Part shown: positions 8,929 through 17,907 of the stretch, piece after piece
Position numbering within the stretch: the stretch's first letter is position 1
Layout: each line of letters starts with the position of its first letter
Assembly (NCBI GenBank): GCA_050015055.1
Contig: JBEKCD010000010.1
Span: 1 to 64,000, forward strand
Origin: JBEKCD01 sp050015055
GTDB taxonomy: Archaea > Thermoproteota > Bathyarchaeia > Bathyarchaeales > Bathycorpusculaceae
Direction: 5' to 3'
Length of the DNA: 64,000 bases
The notes under the pieces: model-generated
What the model was told of the DNA's origin: nothing
The model's database searches: none
Seen by the model: only the letters and a program-made list of their open reading frames with translations
Translations under genes and position numbers: made by a program

Positions 8929-10137
8929 GTGACAGGCGCAACAATAGATCACTTGGTTGCTTTCACCATTTTCTTGGGCGCTTTACTGATTTTCATCGGA
9001 CTGTTTAACCAGATAAACCAAACAGCAATCCTCTATCAATACCACACATACATCGCAACGAAGTGCAGCGATATGCTCGACAGCATTCTGTTAAACCCAG
9101 GCTTTCCGTACGACTGGGGAGTTTCGAGCAACAGCACTCGTAATCTTGCGTTCTTCGGCTTGCAGGATCCAGAATTCCAAGAGTACAGGTTAAGCTCTCT
9201 TTCTCTGATGCGACTACTCTCTGCTCCTGCTCAACAAGCATACTACTCACGGACGGGAGAATGGTACAACAACGTGTCATGGGGCCTAAACGGTGGGTAC
9301 TTGCTCCTGCAAACAAACCAGTGCGCTAATTATAGTAATGCCAACAGTTTGCTGGGGATGAATGGAACCTACGACTTTCAAATGACGATTACACCAACAT
9401 TGACGGTGGCCGTGTCCCAAGTACCTGCCAACGACCTAAGACTCCAGATTCAGGTGCACGGGCCTGGGTTCCCACTAAGCAACGCAACCTTGAGATATCT
9501 ATTGTTCTGGGCGAGCCCCAATTTAGGCGGGTATCCCATTCTCAACTACAATTTCACATCCGACACTCTTCAAACCGACTCTTCAGGCTTTGCCTACAAA
9601 GATTTCTCATACTTGAGCAACAAAACCGCATTCACCTTCATAGTCAAAGCGTGCGCAGGCGGGCTTTTTGGAATAGGCTACTTGTCGCAGGAACGAGTGA
9701 CAAGCACTGGAAATCTGATTCCCTACATCGAAAGCTTCGACAATGGAACAGCAAACCTATTGCTCGCCCAAAATTCGACAAGCATAGGCACACTCTACTT
9801 CAACGCCTCTTTCTACATTCTGCCCGACAATTTCGTCCCAATTCCAGCTGGAAATTTCGCGAACTTCGTGAACTACGGAAGCGGCTATCAGAATTTGACG
9901 ATAGTCAGCAGCAATCAAACTGGTTTTCTAGTCGTTGCCTACAGCGATGGATCAAGCTGTGGTATGGTGATAACTTCTCTCGGCGTGGGCACCCTAGGAA
10001 TGTCTGTGACGTTCGGGAACAATTCCTCTGGGGAGGGATGGGTCGCCACGGATTTGCGCCAAGTCCTCGTCGGAGACATCGCATATCAAGCGAAACTCTC
10101 CCTGTGGAGTGCGCAAGGTTACCAGGTGATAAGCTGA
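8929..10137 (+). CDS. Membrane-anchored extracellular pilus-operon protein
   Basis: 402 residues beginning at a GTG with GAAGGAGG nine bases upstream. The N-terminus (ATIDHLVAFTIFLGALLIFI) is a single hydrophobic helix with an acidic residue near its start, as in archaeal Tad-like pseudopilins. The ~370 residues outside are rich in Asn, Ser, Thr and aromatic residues with many N-x-S/T sequons; no cysteine cluster or catalytic motif is seen. Order and spacing match a conserved-looking chain of surface subunits: helix plus large beta-rich ectodomain. It probably forms part of the pilus or a pilus-associated surface complex; the specific role is unknown. Confidence 0.65.
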   Translation: MTGATIDHLVAFTIFLGALLIFIGLFNQINQTAILYQYHTYIATKCSDMLDSILLNPGFPYDWGVSSNSTRNLAFFGLQDPEFQEYRLSSLSLMRLLSAPAQQAYYSRTGEWYNNVSWGLNGGYLLLQTNQCANYSNANSLLGMNGTYDFQMTITPTLTVAVSQVPANDLRLQIQVHGPGFPLSNATLRYLLFWASPNLGGYPILNYNFTSDTLQTDSSGFAYKDFSYLSNKTAFTFIVKACAGGLFGIGYLSQERVTSTGNLIPYIESFDNGTANLLLAQNSTSIGTLYFNASFYILPDNFVPIPAGNFANFVNYGSGYQNLTIVSSNQTGFLVVAYSDGSSCGMVITSLGVGTLGMSVTFGNNSSGEGWVATDLRQVLVGDIAYQAKLSLWSAQGYQVIS

Positions 10138-10138
10138 G

Positions 10139-11434
10139 ATGATGCGAACGGTTGAGATACTGATAGTAATCGTCATAATGACTGGAGCCTTCTTGACAGC
10201 TTCCTTCTTCGCCGTTCTTCCGTCGCCCCGACAAGTTTCGCCTATAAACTTGAGCAGGCTTGCCTTGACGACTCTAGAGACCTTGGATGCGCAACAAGAG
10301 ATTAGCCAGCTTGCCTTTGACACTGCAAACGACACTGCCTGGAATCAGCTTCAGGTCGCACTTTCAGCCAGTCTACCTTCAAACATTATCTATAACCTGA
10401 CCGTCTATGATATCTCAAGCGCAAGTGGACAACCACTCTATAACGCAGGCAGGTCGATCTCCAACGCTCAAAGTCTGGGAGTAGGCTCGGACGTTGCGTC
10501 CTACATGGTTGCCTCCTCAAACGTGACTTTCACTGTGACCCCGCAGAAAATAGGAGCAACACTGTACATATTGAACTGCAGCGACTCGAACGGTTGGTGG
10601 ATCACAGGATACACAGCTCAAAGCCTAGCAGGAAACCTAGCAAACCTGCTCAGCCCATACTTCCAGCCCTCATCGGTAGTAGTGGTACAAAATACAACCC
10701 AATTCGGACAAATACTGAACGGAACGGCAATAGGAAACGAAACCCTGCAGAACGCCATAGTAATTAACACGTGCGGAGAAGCCGTACCGATACCTCAGAG
10801 CTACGCAATCCAGTATTCAAGCGACTACGCCCAGTACTGTTACCAACTAGGCAGATGCGTCAATAAGCACAATTGGACGTGGGTAAGCATAGTCGGCTAC
10901 CCACTGTACTATGTTACAAACACTCTGCAACTCGCAGGAACGCAGAACACGTGGGGAGTCTATGGCATGGAGGTCATCGGCGCCGCCGGACTCAACGCTT
11001 TCTTAGAAGGCATAGATTCCCAATCATACAACCACAACGACGGCTGGAATACTTCTGACGTCAGTGTCGTCACCCTCACATCAGCGGCCCTCAATAACTG
11101 CAGTTATTACGGCATCTTTCCTTCTCCAACGCAGACAGCCACTAGGGCCCTAAATGCATCACTCACCACTCAGTACAATTTGACTATAAAGACGCAGATT
11201 CTTAATTCTGTGAGTAACTCCATACCAGGAGCTGTGCTCAATCACGTTTTCAAATATGATACCAATACAACAGGCTCTCTTTTCGCATTGGGAGTAACGC
11301 GAGTTCCAGATATCAGACTCGTCGCCCTAGGCATTCTGTGCAGCTACAACCCCACACTCTACAAGTCTGAGTACACGGCTGCAGGCACGTCTAAACTTGT
11401 CGTCCTTCAACTCGGCTTGGCAGGAGGCTATTAA
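10139..11434 (+). CDS. Membrane-anchored extracellular pilus-operon protein
   Basis: 431 residues; the ATG follows the previous stop codon by one base. The N-terminus MMRTVEILIVIVIMTGAFL is a short cytoplasmic leader and one hydrophobic helix, then SPRQVSP and a helical segment, then a large extracellular region with many sequons and scattered cysteines (for example CYQLGRC), unlike its neighbours. Residues ~140-330 alternate hydrophobic and polar residues in a way that suggests an alpha/beta domain. I do not recognise the family. Position between two other helix-anchored proteins and the absence of any intergenic gap tie it to the pilus machine. Confidence 0.65.
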   Translation: MMRTVEILIVIVIMTGAFLTASFFAVLPSPRQVSPINLSRLALTTLETLDAQQEISQLAFDTANDTAWNQLQVALSASLPSNIIYNLTVYDISSASGQPLYNAGRSISNAQSLGVGSDVASYMVASSNVTFTVTPQKIGATLYILNCSDSNGWWITGYTAQSLAGNLANLLSPYFQPSSVVVVQNTTQFGQILNGTAIGNETLQNAIVINTCGEAVPIPQSYAIQYSSDYAQYCYQLGRCVNKHNWTWVSIVGYPLYYVTNTLQLAGTQNTWGVYGMEVIGAAGLNAFLEGIDSQSYNHNDGWNTSDVSVVTLTSAALNNCSYYGIFPSPTQTATRALNASLTTQYNLTIKTQILNSVSNSIPGAVLNHVFKYDTNTTGSLFALGVTRVPDIRLVALGILCSYNPTLYKSEYTAAGTSKLVVLQLGLAGGY

Positions 11435-14400
11435 TTGAATAACAGAGGTCAGTTCTCAATCATCACTGCCTTGCTCATTTCGATAATTCTTGTATCCACA
11501 GTCATAATAACGTACAGCATGATACTCAACAACTCGGTTCAAGTCCAACCGCAAGTATTGACCGCCATAGACGAAACCAACTTTGCCATAAAGCAACTGC
11601 TAGGTTTCAGCGTGGGCTACTATGGTTCTGTCATCCAAGTCTCTGGAGACAGCTCATTCGCGAACCAAAGCACGTGGAACTACACTAGCAGCGGGCTGGG
11701 ATACGTTGCAAACACACATGCAGATTGGGGAGCCGGGTTCAGCATCGCAAACCTGACAATCCAGACATACTGGTTTAACAGCACCAGTTACAGCACAGGA
11801 TATCTCGATGTCACTTACAACCTAACAAAACTCGGAATTTACGGAATGCAGTACGCACCATCATGCGGACTGACAGTGCAGACAGCAAACACGACAGGAA
11901 CCAATCAGACAACCTTGATTGTGACACAAGATCAAAATGCGCCAGTAACAGATCTTCAAGGACAGAACTTCAAATTCTTCAACTACCTAAACTTTAACTC
12001 AACATGGCAATTAATCTCTCCAAGCACTGGTCCTGTAATTTACGCAAACGGCACATACTTAATTCAACCACCGACTGGAATAAATGTCAGTTCTTACGTC
12101 GTCCAAGTTCAAGACCAAAGAGGCATAATCGTAGTTGCCTCCCAATACTCCTCATACACGATGAATCTGACTTGGCCATCCCCCTCATTAACAACATCAG
12201 CCTATCACAACGTAACCAACAATGCGTCGGATGTGGATGCCAACGGCAATACGGGCACAGAGTCGAACTTCACAGCTCAACAATATGGTCCAGACAATAT
12301 CAACGACACGTTAGCCGAAGCAAACGTCCCAGTGATTTCAGGAGACACGCAACAGTTCGTACAAAGCAACAATTCACAGCATGATACCGACATTGGAGGA
12401 ACAAGCAGTTTCCCAGCCGAACAAGCCAACGACAACATCAACGACACATTAACCGAAGCAAACACCGCCTCAACAGTTCCAGAGACATATGTTCAGGGTA
12501 ATAATAACCAGAACCCGGGATCATGGACGAACCCGCAGTATGCTTATGACGGCAGCACGACGAACGCAGCGACTAAGACCTCATCATCTTGGTGGGGCAC
12601 GTGGTCAGGATATCTCGTCATAAACCTGACAGCAACTACGATAGGAACGAAAATTCGGTACATGATTGGCAGAAGCGACAACTCCACGAATCTTTGGACG
12701 ACTATGACTGTTAACGTAGCAAACCAAACTGGATCTTGGACGAACGTTTACAGCGGCACACCCGTCTACATGAGTACAACCTACCAGAACCTGACATTCG
12801 CGAGCACCATGACCTACACTGCGATAGAGTTCCAATTCTACAGATATGGTGGCTCTTCCAGTGCGACCGTAAGCCTCTACGAAGTTCAGGCAGTAAACGC
12901 CACCTACACCTCCCCAGCAAACTATCAGCTTGATTTGGAGAGGCAATGGACGTCCGCTCAATACAACGTAAACGCGTCGGAACTGCTATGCATAAAAACT
13001 GGAACCCTCAGCAGCGAACCCCTAGAGGTTGACGCATGGAACGGAACAAGCTGGAAAGTGCTAAACAACAGCCTAGCTGCTAACGCTTGGAATAACATGT
13101 CAGTATCTCCATACCTAACTTCTGCAAGCTTCACAATAAGATTCATAGACACTACAAGAACCAACGACCCTGTACAATCAACATGGCAAATCGACACGGT
13201 ACTACTCCACACATGGAACTCAACAGCAAACTATCAGCTTGACATTGAAGAGCAGTGGACAAACGCTAACTATACAGGAACAAACAAGGATCTGGACATT
13301 TTCATGGGACCGTTCTCTAGTCCGGCAGAAACGTTGTCTGTTCAATGTTGGAATGCTACCAACAGTTCGTGGGCGACCGTAATTCCAAGCTTAAATGCTA
13401 ATAATTGGAACAACATATCAGTAACCACATTCCTTACGAGTTCAACTTTCACCATCAGGTTTTTAGATGGAAGTCAAACGGGAGACTCTGTTCAGAACAG
13501 TTGGCAAATAGACGCGACGCTACTTCGCAATGACACGAATTATTCGCCGAGTAGCGCGCCCGACACGCTTACGATAGAACTGCTGCAAAACGGCACAATG
13601 CGATGGCTTGGGCAAAGCCTACAGCTGACAACGCAGTCGTACCCCATTCCGCCACTTCCAACAAAATCAATCCATCTGAACCAGACGATAAACGGAGTCA
13701 ACAGTGAAGTGCCTTTCCAGATAGAAGACTGGTCTCCCGATTACCTGATACCGTTGGGTCTGACCAGTAACTCAAGCATCTTCAACAACGGAAACATGAT
13801 AGTTTTTCTTGCAAATAACAATGTTTCGAAAGTCACAATTTGGTGGAACGGGAGCGATCTTACTACGCAAACGCCCTACGCTTATGTTGACAGATACTTT
13901 GCAGGAGATAACTCCGCCCAAGGAAGGTTGACAAACGGGGTATTGACACTTCAATTTACGTCGGCAAGCGGGATATGGATACTTCCAGTTGTCTCTTCTT
14001 TGGGAAGCGTGTCATGCACAGCCACTTTCATGCGAATAAACAGCAATGCGAGTACCTACGGGGCTAGCATGGCTTGGATAATCACCTCCGGGGTGGTGAG
14101 AGATATAGTTCAACAAGAAGCTGAATGGGGTAATGGCATAACCAATTGTCCAAACGTTTACTCCCAAATCGTTTTGACTTTGCCCGCAAACGCGACGTAC
14201 TACACCTATCAATTAAGACTAATATTCGTACAATCACAGCAAAACAGAAGCATCACAGATATTTGTCCAATCGAACTTAGCAGCTCAATCACGCCAACCC
14301 AGACTGAAAATGGAAACTCCAGCGCCGGCCCGATAGTTTCAAATGGAACAGGCTTATTCTTCAATCAATCAACAATTTGGGCGCACCATTGGAGCCAATT

Positions 14401-14719
14401 CATTTCTGGGACAAGCGGTGCGGGGATGATGTTCACAGATAGTGCAAACAGCCAACTCTACGCGTTCGACACTTTGGCCAAGAGTGAATCTGGAAACACG
14501 ACTGGATGTCTAAGGGCAAACTCGACCGCGCGAACAATCGAGCTGCTTCCGGTAGAGATTGTCCCAGTGAACTTTACATACGCGGTTGATACAACTTGGT
14601 ACGGTGCGGTGTCAACCTTCAACGCCGTACCACTCTATCAAATGACCAACGGCCTGCCCGGCGGTTCTTGGATAGATGTTGAATATCCCCCAACGGCCGC
14701 CGTGTTCGCAGGAAGCTAA
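11435..14719 (+). CDS. Giant pilus-operon surface protein with tandem repeats (putative adhesin)
   Basis: 1,094 residues from a TTG start with caggaggc upstream, abutting the previous stop. NNRGQFSIITALLISIILVS is a pilin-like leader and helix. The ectodomain contains two short repeats around NINDTL.EAN near residues ~290-345, a discoidin/F5-8-like region (WGTWSGYLVINL, residues ~365-490) and two ~103-residue tandem repeats (~494-597 and ~598-698), both opening with ANYQLD.E.QWT and ending NSWQID or STWQID. Numerous N-x-S/T sequons suggest heavy glycosylation. The repeats and discoidin-like part suggest binding to carbohydrate or surfaces. The last ~30 residues (SWIDVEYPP) are echoed by a degraded copy just downstream. 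Confidence 0.75.
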   Translation: MNNRGQFSIITALLISIILVSTVIITYSMILNNSVQVQPQVLTAIDETNFAIKQLLGFSVGYYGSVIQVSGDSSFANQSTWNYTSSGLGYVANTHADWGAGFSIANLTIQTYWFNSTSYSTGYLDVTYNLTKLGIYGMQYAPSCGLTVQTANTTGTNQTTLIVTQDQNAPVTDLQGQNFKFFNYLNFNSTWQLISPSTGPVIYANGTYLIQPPTGINVSSYVVQVQDQRGIIVVASQYSSYTMNLTWPSPSLTTSAYHNVTNNASDVDANGNTGTESNFTAQQYGPDNINDTLAEANVPVISGDTQQFVQSNNSQHDTDIGGTSSFPAEQANDNINDTLTEANTASTVPETYVQGNNNQNPGSWTNPQYAYDGSTTNAATKTSSSWWGTWSGYLVINLTATTIGTKIRYMIGRSDNSTNLWTTMTVNVANQTGSWTNVYSGTPVYMSTTYQNLTFASTMTYTAIEFQFYRYGGSSSATVSLYEVQAVNATYTSPANYQLDLERQWTSAQYNVNASELLCIKTGTLSSEPLEVDAWNGTSWKVLNNSLAANAWNNMSVSPYLTSASFTIRFIDTTRTNDPVQSTWQIDTVLLHTWNSTANYQLDIEEQWTNANYTGTNKDLDIFMGPFSSPAETLSVQCWNATNSSWATVIPSLNANNWNNISVTTFLTSSTFTIRFLDGSQTGDSVQNSWQIDATLLRNDTNYSPSSAPDTLTIELLQNGTMRWLGQSLQLTTQSYPIPPLPTKSIHLNQTINGVNSEVPFQIEDWSPDYLIPLGLTSNSSIFNNGNMIVFLANNNVSKVTIWWNGSDLTTQTPYAYVDRYFAGDNSAQGRLTNGVLTLQFTSASGIWILPVVSSLGSVSCTATFMRINSNASTYGASMAWIITSGVVRDIVQQEAEWGNGITNCPNVYSQIVLTLPANATYYTYQLRLIFVQSQQNRSITDICPIELSSSITPTQTENGNSSAGPIVSNGTGLFFNQSTIWAHHWSQFISGTSGAGMMFTDSANSQLYAFDTLAKSESGNTTGCLRANSTARTIELLPVEIVPVNFTYAVDTTWYGAVSTFNAVPLYQMTNGLPGGSWIDVEYPPTAAVFAGS

Positions 14720-14784
14720 ACATCAGCAAAAGATGTCGAACGCTGTGTGATCAGGAAGGGCAAGCATGCCGCGCGCGCAACATC

Positions 14785-14877
14785 ATGCCTGTCTATCAAC
14801 AAGTAGGCAATCAAGTCAGCGGTTCGTGGATTGATGTAGAATATCCGCCTACGTTCGCAGAAAAAGCAGGAAATTAA
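14785..14877 (+). pseudogene. Remnant of the C-terminus of a second copy of the 1,094-residue surface protein
   Basis: An open stretch ending in TAA encodes 30 residues, MPVYQQVGNQVSG then SWIDVEYPPTFAEKAGN. The end of the preceding gene reads VPLYQMTNGLPGG then SWIDVEYPP. The nine residues SWIDVEYPP are identical, yet codons differ at third positions (tct/tcg, ata/att, gtt/gta, ccc/ccg, cca/cct). That pattern points to an old duplication long maintained as protein before most of the copy was lost. The frame differs from the upstream gene, and upstream sequence shows no further similarity. Confidence 0.65.
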
Positions 14878-15022
14878 GAAAACGTGAACGTAGGACGTCT
14901 TAGAGAACTTTATCAAGACTTGAGCGATTAAACGGCACGGAGAGACCAACTGACCAGATGTGCTTGCGTAACGCCATTCGAGCACCGATCTTCCCAGAAA
15001 TCTGAATCCAGAGTTCATACAA

Positions 15023-15030
15023 TTTAAATA
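15023..15030 (+). promoter_or_regulatory. TATA box of the major pilin candidate
   Basis: AATTTAAATAATAAAC surrounds a canonical archaeal box TTTAAATA centred about 45 bases before the TTG start at 15072. Its strength and position after a 350-base gap suggest the small pilin is transcribed separately and more abundantly than the upstream operon. Confidence 0.55.
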
Positions 15031-15071
15031 ATAAACTTGAAACATCCTTAGGTAATAAGAAGGTAGATAGT

Positions 15072-15503
15072 TTGACGAAGTTCCTCAGATCCAAGAAAGG
15101 CATTTCGCCCATTCTTGCTACGCTGCTGCTGGTCGTTATAGCCGTAGCCGCGATAGTGGTAACCTACGCATGGGTAATGACTTATACTGGCCATCTAGCG
15201 GGACAGGCAGGAGTGACCCCGAAGCTTGCAAACGTGGATTTCTATGGAAATGGAACAAAGATAGACATTGATGTACAGAATATTGGAACTTCAGACACTA
15301 CGATAACTCAGGTATATATTGGAACGTCATCCTCATCAATGAATAATCAGACTATCACCCCTCTGCCACTCAATGCAGGCACCACTCAGAGAATAACAGT
15401 CAGCTATACCTGGCAGACAAGTCAAACATACTATTTCAATGTGCTAACATCGACTGGCCAATCGTTACCATTTACTTATCAAGCACCATCATCCTACTCC
15501 TAG
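15072..15503 (+). CDS. Archaeal type IV pilin (major pilin candidate)
   Basis: 143 residues. It begins FLRSKKGISPILATLLLVVI: basic leader, KKG cleavage motif and the ISPI.AT.LLV helix that defines archaeal pilins (DUF1628-type N-terminus). Cleavage after Gly by the peptidase gene downstream is expected. The C-terminal ~100 residues form a compact beta domain with NIGT and TTI motifs, typical of small archaeal pilins. The start is TTG with an AGAAGGTAG site upstream. Small size, its own strong promoter and proximity to the prepilin peptidase suggest it is the bulk filament subunit, while the four proteins upstream are minor or specialised subunits. Confidence 0.85.
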   Translation: MTKFLRSKKGISPILATLLLVVIAVAAIVVTYAWVMTYTGHLAGQAGVTPKLANVDFYGNGTKIDIDVQNIGTSDTTITQVYIGTSSSSMNNQTITPLPLNAGTTQRITVSYTWQTSQTYYFNVLTSTGQSLPFTYQAPSSYS

Positions 15504-15601
15504 GAAACCCCATTTTCATTTTCCGACTCAACTCAACCAAGAGCACCGCAGAAAGATAATTAGGCAAAGAAGACAGTTCGATTGCTTCTGGGAGTGTCGC
15601 T

Positions 15602-16414
15602 TTGCAGTCGTTGTTGGATTTGGCGCGGACAGCATTAGCATTAACCTTCCTGCTCTATGCTTCATGGAACGACAACAAGACACGTGAAGTAAGCAACACC
15701 GTTTGGATGGTGCTAGCTCCGCTTGCTTTCGCGTTCACTTTTTCAGAAGTTTACGTTTACCAGTTTGCACAGCTGTCCCTTTACGGAGTTTGCTTCGGCT
15801 TCACCGCCCTTTTTGCCATAGTGATTTTCTACGCCGGCGGCTTCGGAGGAGCTGACGCAAAAGCACTGATGTGTCTGGCACTCGCGTTACCGTTCTTTCC
15901 GATAGATCTGCTTACTCCCCTGTTCGGAATTTCACCGATCCAACAGACACTCTTTCCTCTGAGTATTTTCAGCAACTCTGTCTTGCTGGCGGCGTTGATG
16001 ACGCTTGTCATGCTCGGGTACAACGTCGTTTGGCGTATAAGAACTGGCAGAAAACTGTTCGAAGGAGAGTACGAGAACGGATCCATCGGCAGGAAGATCC
16101 TGGTCTTGATAACTGGCTACAGAGCCCCCGTTCAGAAATTGAAGGACAAATGGCACGTTTACCCCCTTGAGGATGCAAACGAGGATTCTGAAAACAGTCT
16201 CAAGAGAAAACTGGTTGCCCTGCCCAAGGACGAGGGCAGGGATGCTGTCGTTGAAAGATTGGACAAGGCTGTCAGGGATGGAAAAATCCATGACGGCATT
16301 TGGGCAACCCCCGGCCTGCCCTTCCTCATCTTCATCACAGCAGGTCTAGTCTTGGCACTGTTCGTCGGCGACATCGTGTGGATTTGCATAGCGCGCCTGC
16401 TCGCACTTATCTAG
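15602..16414 (+). CDS. Prepilin peptidase, archaeal A24 (FlaK/EppA-like) family
   Basis: Polytopic membrane aspartic protease that removes class III signal peptides from pilins. At 270 residues it shows the two catalytic aspartate sites of A24 peptidases: an Asp in the first loop (WNDNKTREV, residue ~24) and GGADAKAL (residue ~80), the archaeal version of the GxGD motif. The TTG start follows a GGGAGTG site. A cytoplasmic insertion around residues 145-235, rich in Lys and Glu, separates the N-terminal helices from the last hydrophobic segment; archaeal preflagellin peptidases share this layout. Its place at the end of the island next to the pilin indicates a dedicated processing enzyme. Confidence 0.88.
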   Translation: MQSLLDLARTALALTFLLYASWNDNKTREVSNTVWMVLAPLAFAFTFSEVYVYQFAQLSLYGVCFGFTALFAIVIFYAGGFGGADAKALMCLALALPFFPIDLLTPLFGISPIQQTLFPLSIFSNSVLLAALMTLVMLGYNVVWRIRTGRKLFEGEYENGSIGRKILVLITGYRAPVQKLKDKWHVYPLEDANEDSENSLKRKLVALPKDEGRDAVVERLDKAVRDGKIHDGIWATPGLPFLIFITAGLVLALFVGDIVWICIARLLALI

Positions 16415-16545
16415 CACCGAAAGAAGAGTCTTGAATATCAGTTTTCTGAAGAGAAATCTCAAGGCTGGCCCTATTTTCTGTGCTTAGTTTTTTAAGAGCA
16501 GACATGGTTGTTATCTTGTCTCTTTGCTGTTCGGGAGGTCTGACG

Positions 16546-17907
16546 TTGCGGTTATTTGGCAGCTCCGGGGTGCGCGGTTTAGCCAACGTGGAGTTGACAG
16601 CGGTTCTGGCGGAGCAGGTGGGTTCAGCTGTGGCTACCTTCGCCAAGGCCAAAGAGGTGCTTGTCGCTAGAGACACAAGGGTTTCTGGGGCGATGCTTCA
16701 AGATGCGTTGGTTTCTGGTCTTGAATCGGGCGGCGCCAAGGTGAAATGCCTGGGAGTCATGCCGACCCCAGTCTTGGCTTTCTTGACAAAGAAAATGAGG
16801 GCTGATGCTGGCGTGATGATAACGGCTTCGCATAACCCGCCTGAGTACAACGGCATCAAGGTTTTCGGCTTTGACGGCTTGGCCTATGATGAGGAAAGCC
16901 AAGACATGATTGAACGAATAATCGAGCAAGAACGTTTCAGGCTCGCAGACTGGGAAAGTGTTGGCCATGACGAGTCTGCGGACAAGAGTAGTCTGTACGT
17001 TGAAGACATAGAGAAAAGTGTGAAGCTGGGCAGGAAATGGCACGTCGTAGTTGACGCTGGATGCGGAGCCACCTTCAGCCTTGCTCCAGCGGTTCTGCAG
17101 GGTCTGGGTTGCAAAGTGACAGCGTTGAATGCGCAACCAGACGGATGGTTTCCAGCCAGAAGCCCTGAACCGAACGCCGAGTCTCTGACGAACCTGGCCG
17201 CAACTGTCAAGATTCTAGGTGCAGACGGAGGTTTGGCTTATGACGGTGACGGTGACAGAGTGGCCTTCATAGATGAGAAGGGCAACTTTGCGGATTTTGA
17301 CCAAGTTCTAGCCGCTTACGCCGCTCATGTTGTGAAGGAAAATGGTGGTGGAACTGTTGTTACGAGTGTCGAAGCTTCGATGGCCGTGGAAAAAATGGTT
17401 GAGCGGCGCGGTGGGAAGGTTGTTAGGACAAAGGTCGGCGACGTTTATGTTGCGGAAATGATGAAGAAGCGCAACGCCTTGTTCGGCGGTGAACCGTGCG
17501 GCGCGTGGATACATCCGCAGCTCAATTACTGCCCAGACGGCATCCTCTCGTCAGCCCTGCTTCTGAAGGCGCTGGAAGACGAGAACAAGAGTCTAGCCGA
17601 GTTTGTTGCTGAAACGCCCAAGTACCCAATTCTGAGAGAGAACTTCAGCTGCAAGAATGAACTGAAAGAAAAGGTTGTGGAAAAAATCGGGGAACGCTTG
17701 AAGTCTGTCTTTCAAACGTACCATGAATTCTCAAAGGTTGACGGGGTTCGCTTGGTTCTCGAAGACGGATGGCTGCTAGTCAGAGCTTCGGGCACGGAGC
17801 CCATGGTCAGGCTGACGGTTCAGGGTGAATCGTTAAAAGCAGCAAGAGAGATAATGGAAAAAGACGCGAAATCTATCAGGAACCTGCTGGGAAATGGTGA
17901 AAGATGA
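16546..17907 (+). CDS. glmM: Phosphoglucosamine mutase-like phosphohexomutase
   Basis: Alpha-D-phosphohexomutase of 453 residues interconverting glucosamine-6-P and -1-P (or mannose/glucose phosphates). The start TTG at 16546 has GGGAGGT seven bases upstream and aligns with the family N-terminus LRLFGSSGVRG; an ATG at 16480 would add 22 unlike residues. Landmarks: phosphoserine loop TASHNPPEYNG with Ser95, metal loop DGDGDR, sugar-binding GEPCGAWIHP and phosphate-binding RASGTEPMVR. The GEPCG in place of GE.SG is a minor variation. It overlaps the GlmU-like gene by four bases (ATGA), so the two run consecutive steps toward UDP-GlcNAc, precursor for surface and pilin N-glycans. Confidence 0.9.
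   Translation: MRLFGSSGVRGLANVELTAVLAEQVGSAVATFAKAKEVLVARDTRVSGAMLQDALVSGLESGGAKVKCLGVMPTPVLAFLTKKMRADAGVMITASHNPPEYNGIKVFGFDGLAYDEESQDMIERIIEQERFRLADWESVGHDESADKSSLYVEDIEKSVKLGRKWHVVVDAGCGATFSLAPAVLQGLGCKVTALNAQPDGWFPARSPEPNAESLTNLAATVKILGADGGLAYDGDGDRVAFIDEKGNFADFDQVLAAYAAHVVKENGGGTVVTSVEASMAVEKMVERRGGKVVRTKVGDVYVAEMMKKRNALFGGEPCGAWIHPQLNYCPDGILSSALLLKALEDENKSLAEFVAETPKYPILRENFSCKNELKEKVVEKIGERLKSVFQTYHEFSKVDGVRLVLEDGWLLVRASGTEPMVRLTVQGESLKAAREIMEKDAKSIRNLLGNGER

Larger units (their letters stand above)
14720..15071 (+). other. 352-base gap with a gene remnant and a pilin promoter
   Basis: No intact gene. It contains the remnant at 14785-14877, a GCGCGCGC run at 14771-14778 and the TATA box at 15023-15030 for the pilin downstream. 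The stretch 14880-15015 shows nothing recognisable. A ~105-residue open frame on the opposite strand has no family features and is probably chance. Confidence 0.6.

Noticed and set aside
14716..15045. Open frame on the minus strand opposite the pilin promoter
   Set aside because: It overlaps the remnant and promoter, has no family features and no ribosome site.
15072..15503. Archaellin rather than pilin
   Set aside because: No archaellum genes are nearby, and size and ISPI.AT motif fit a pilin.
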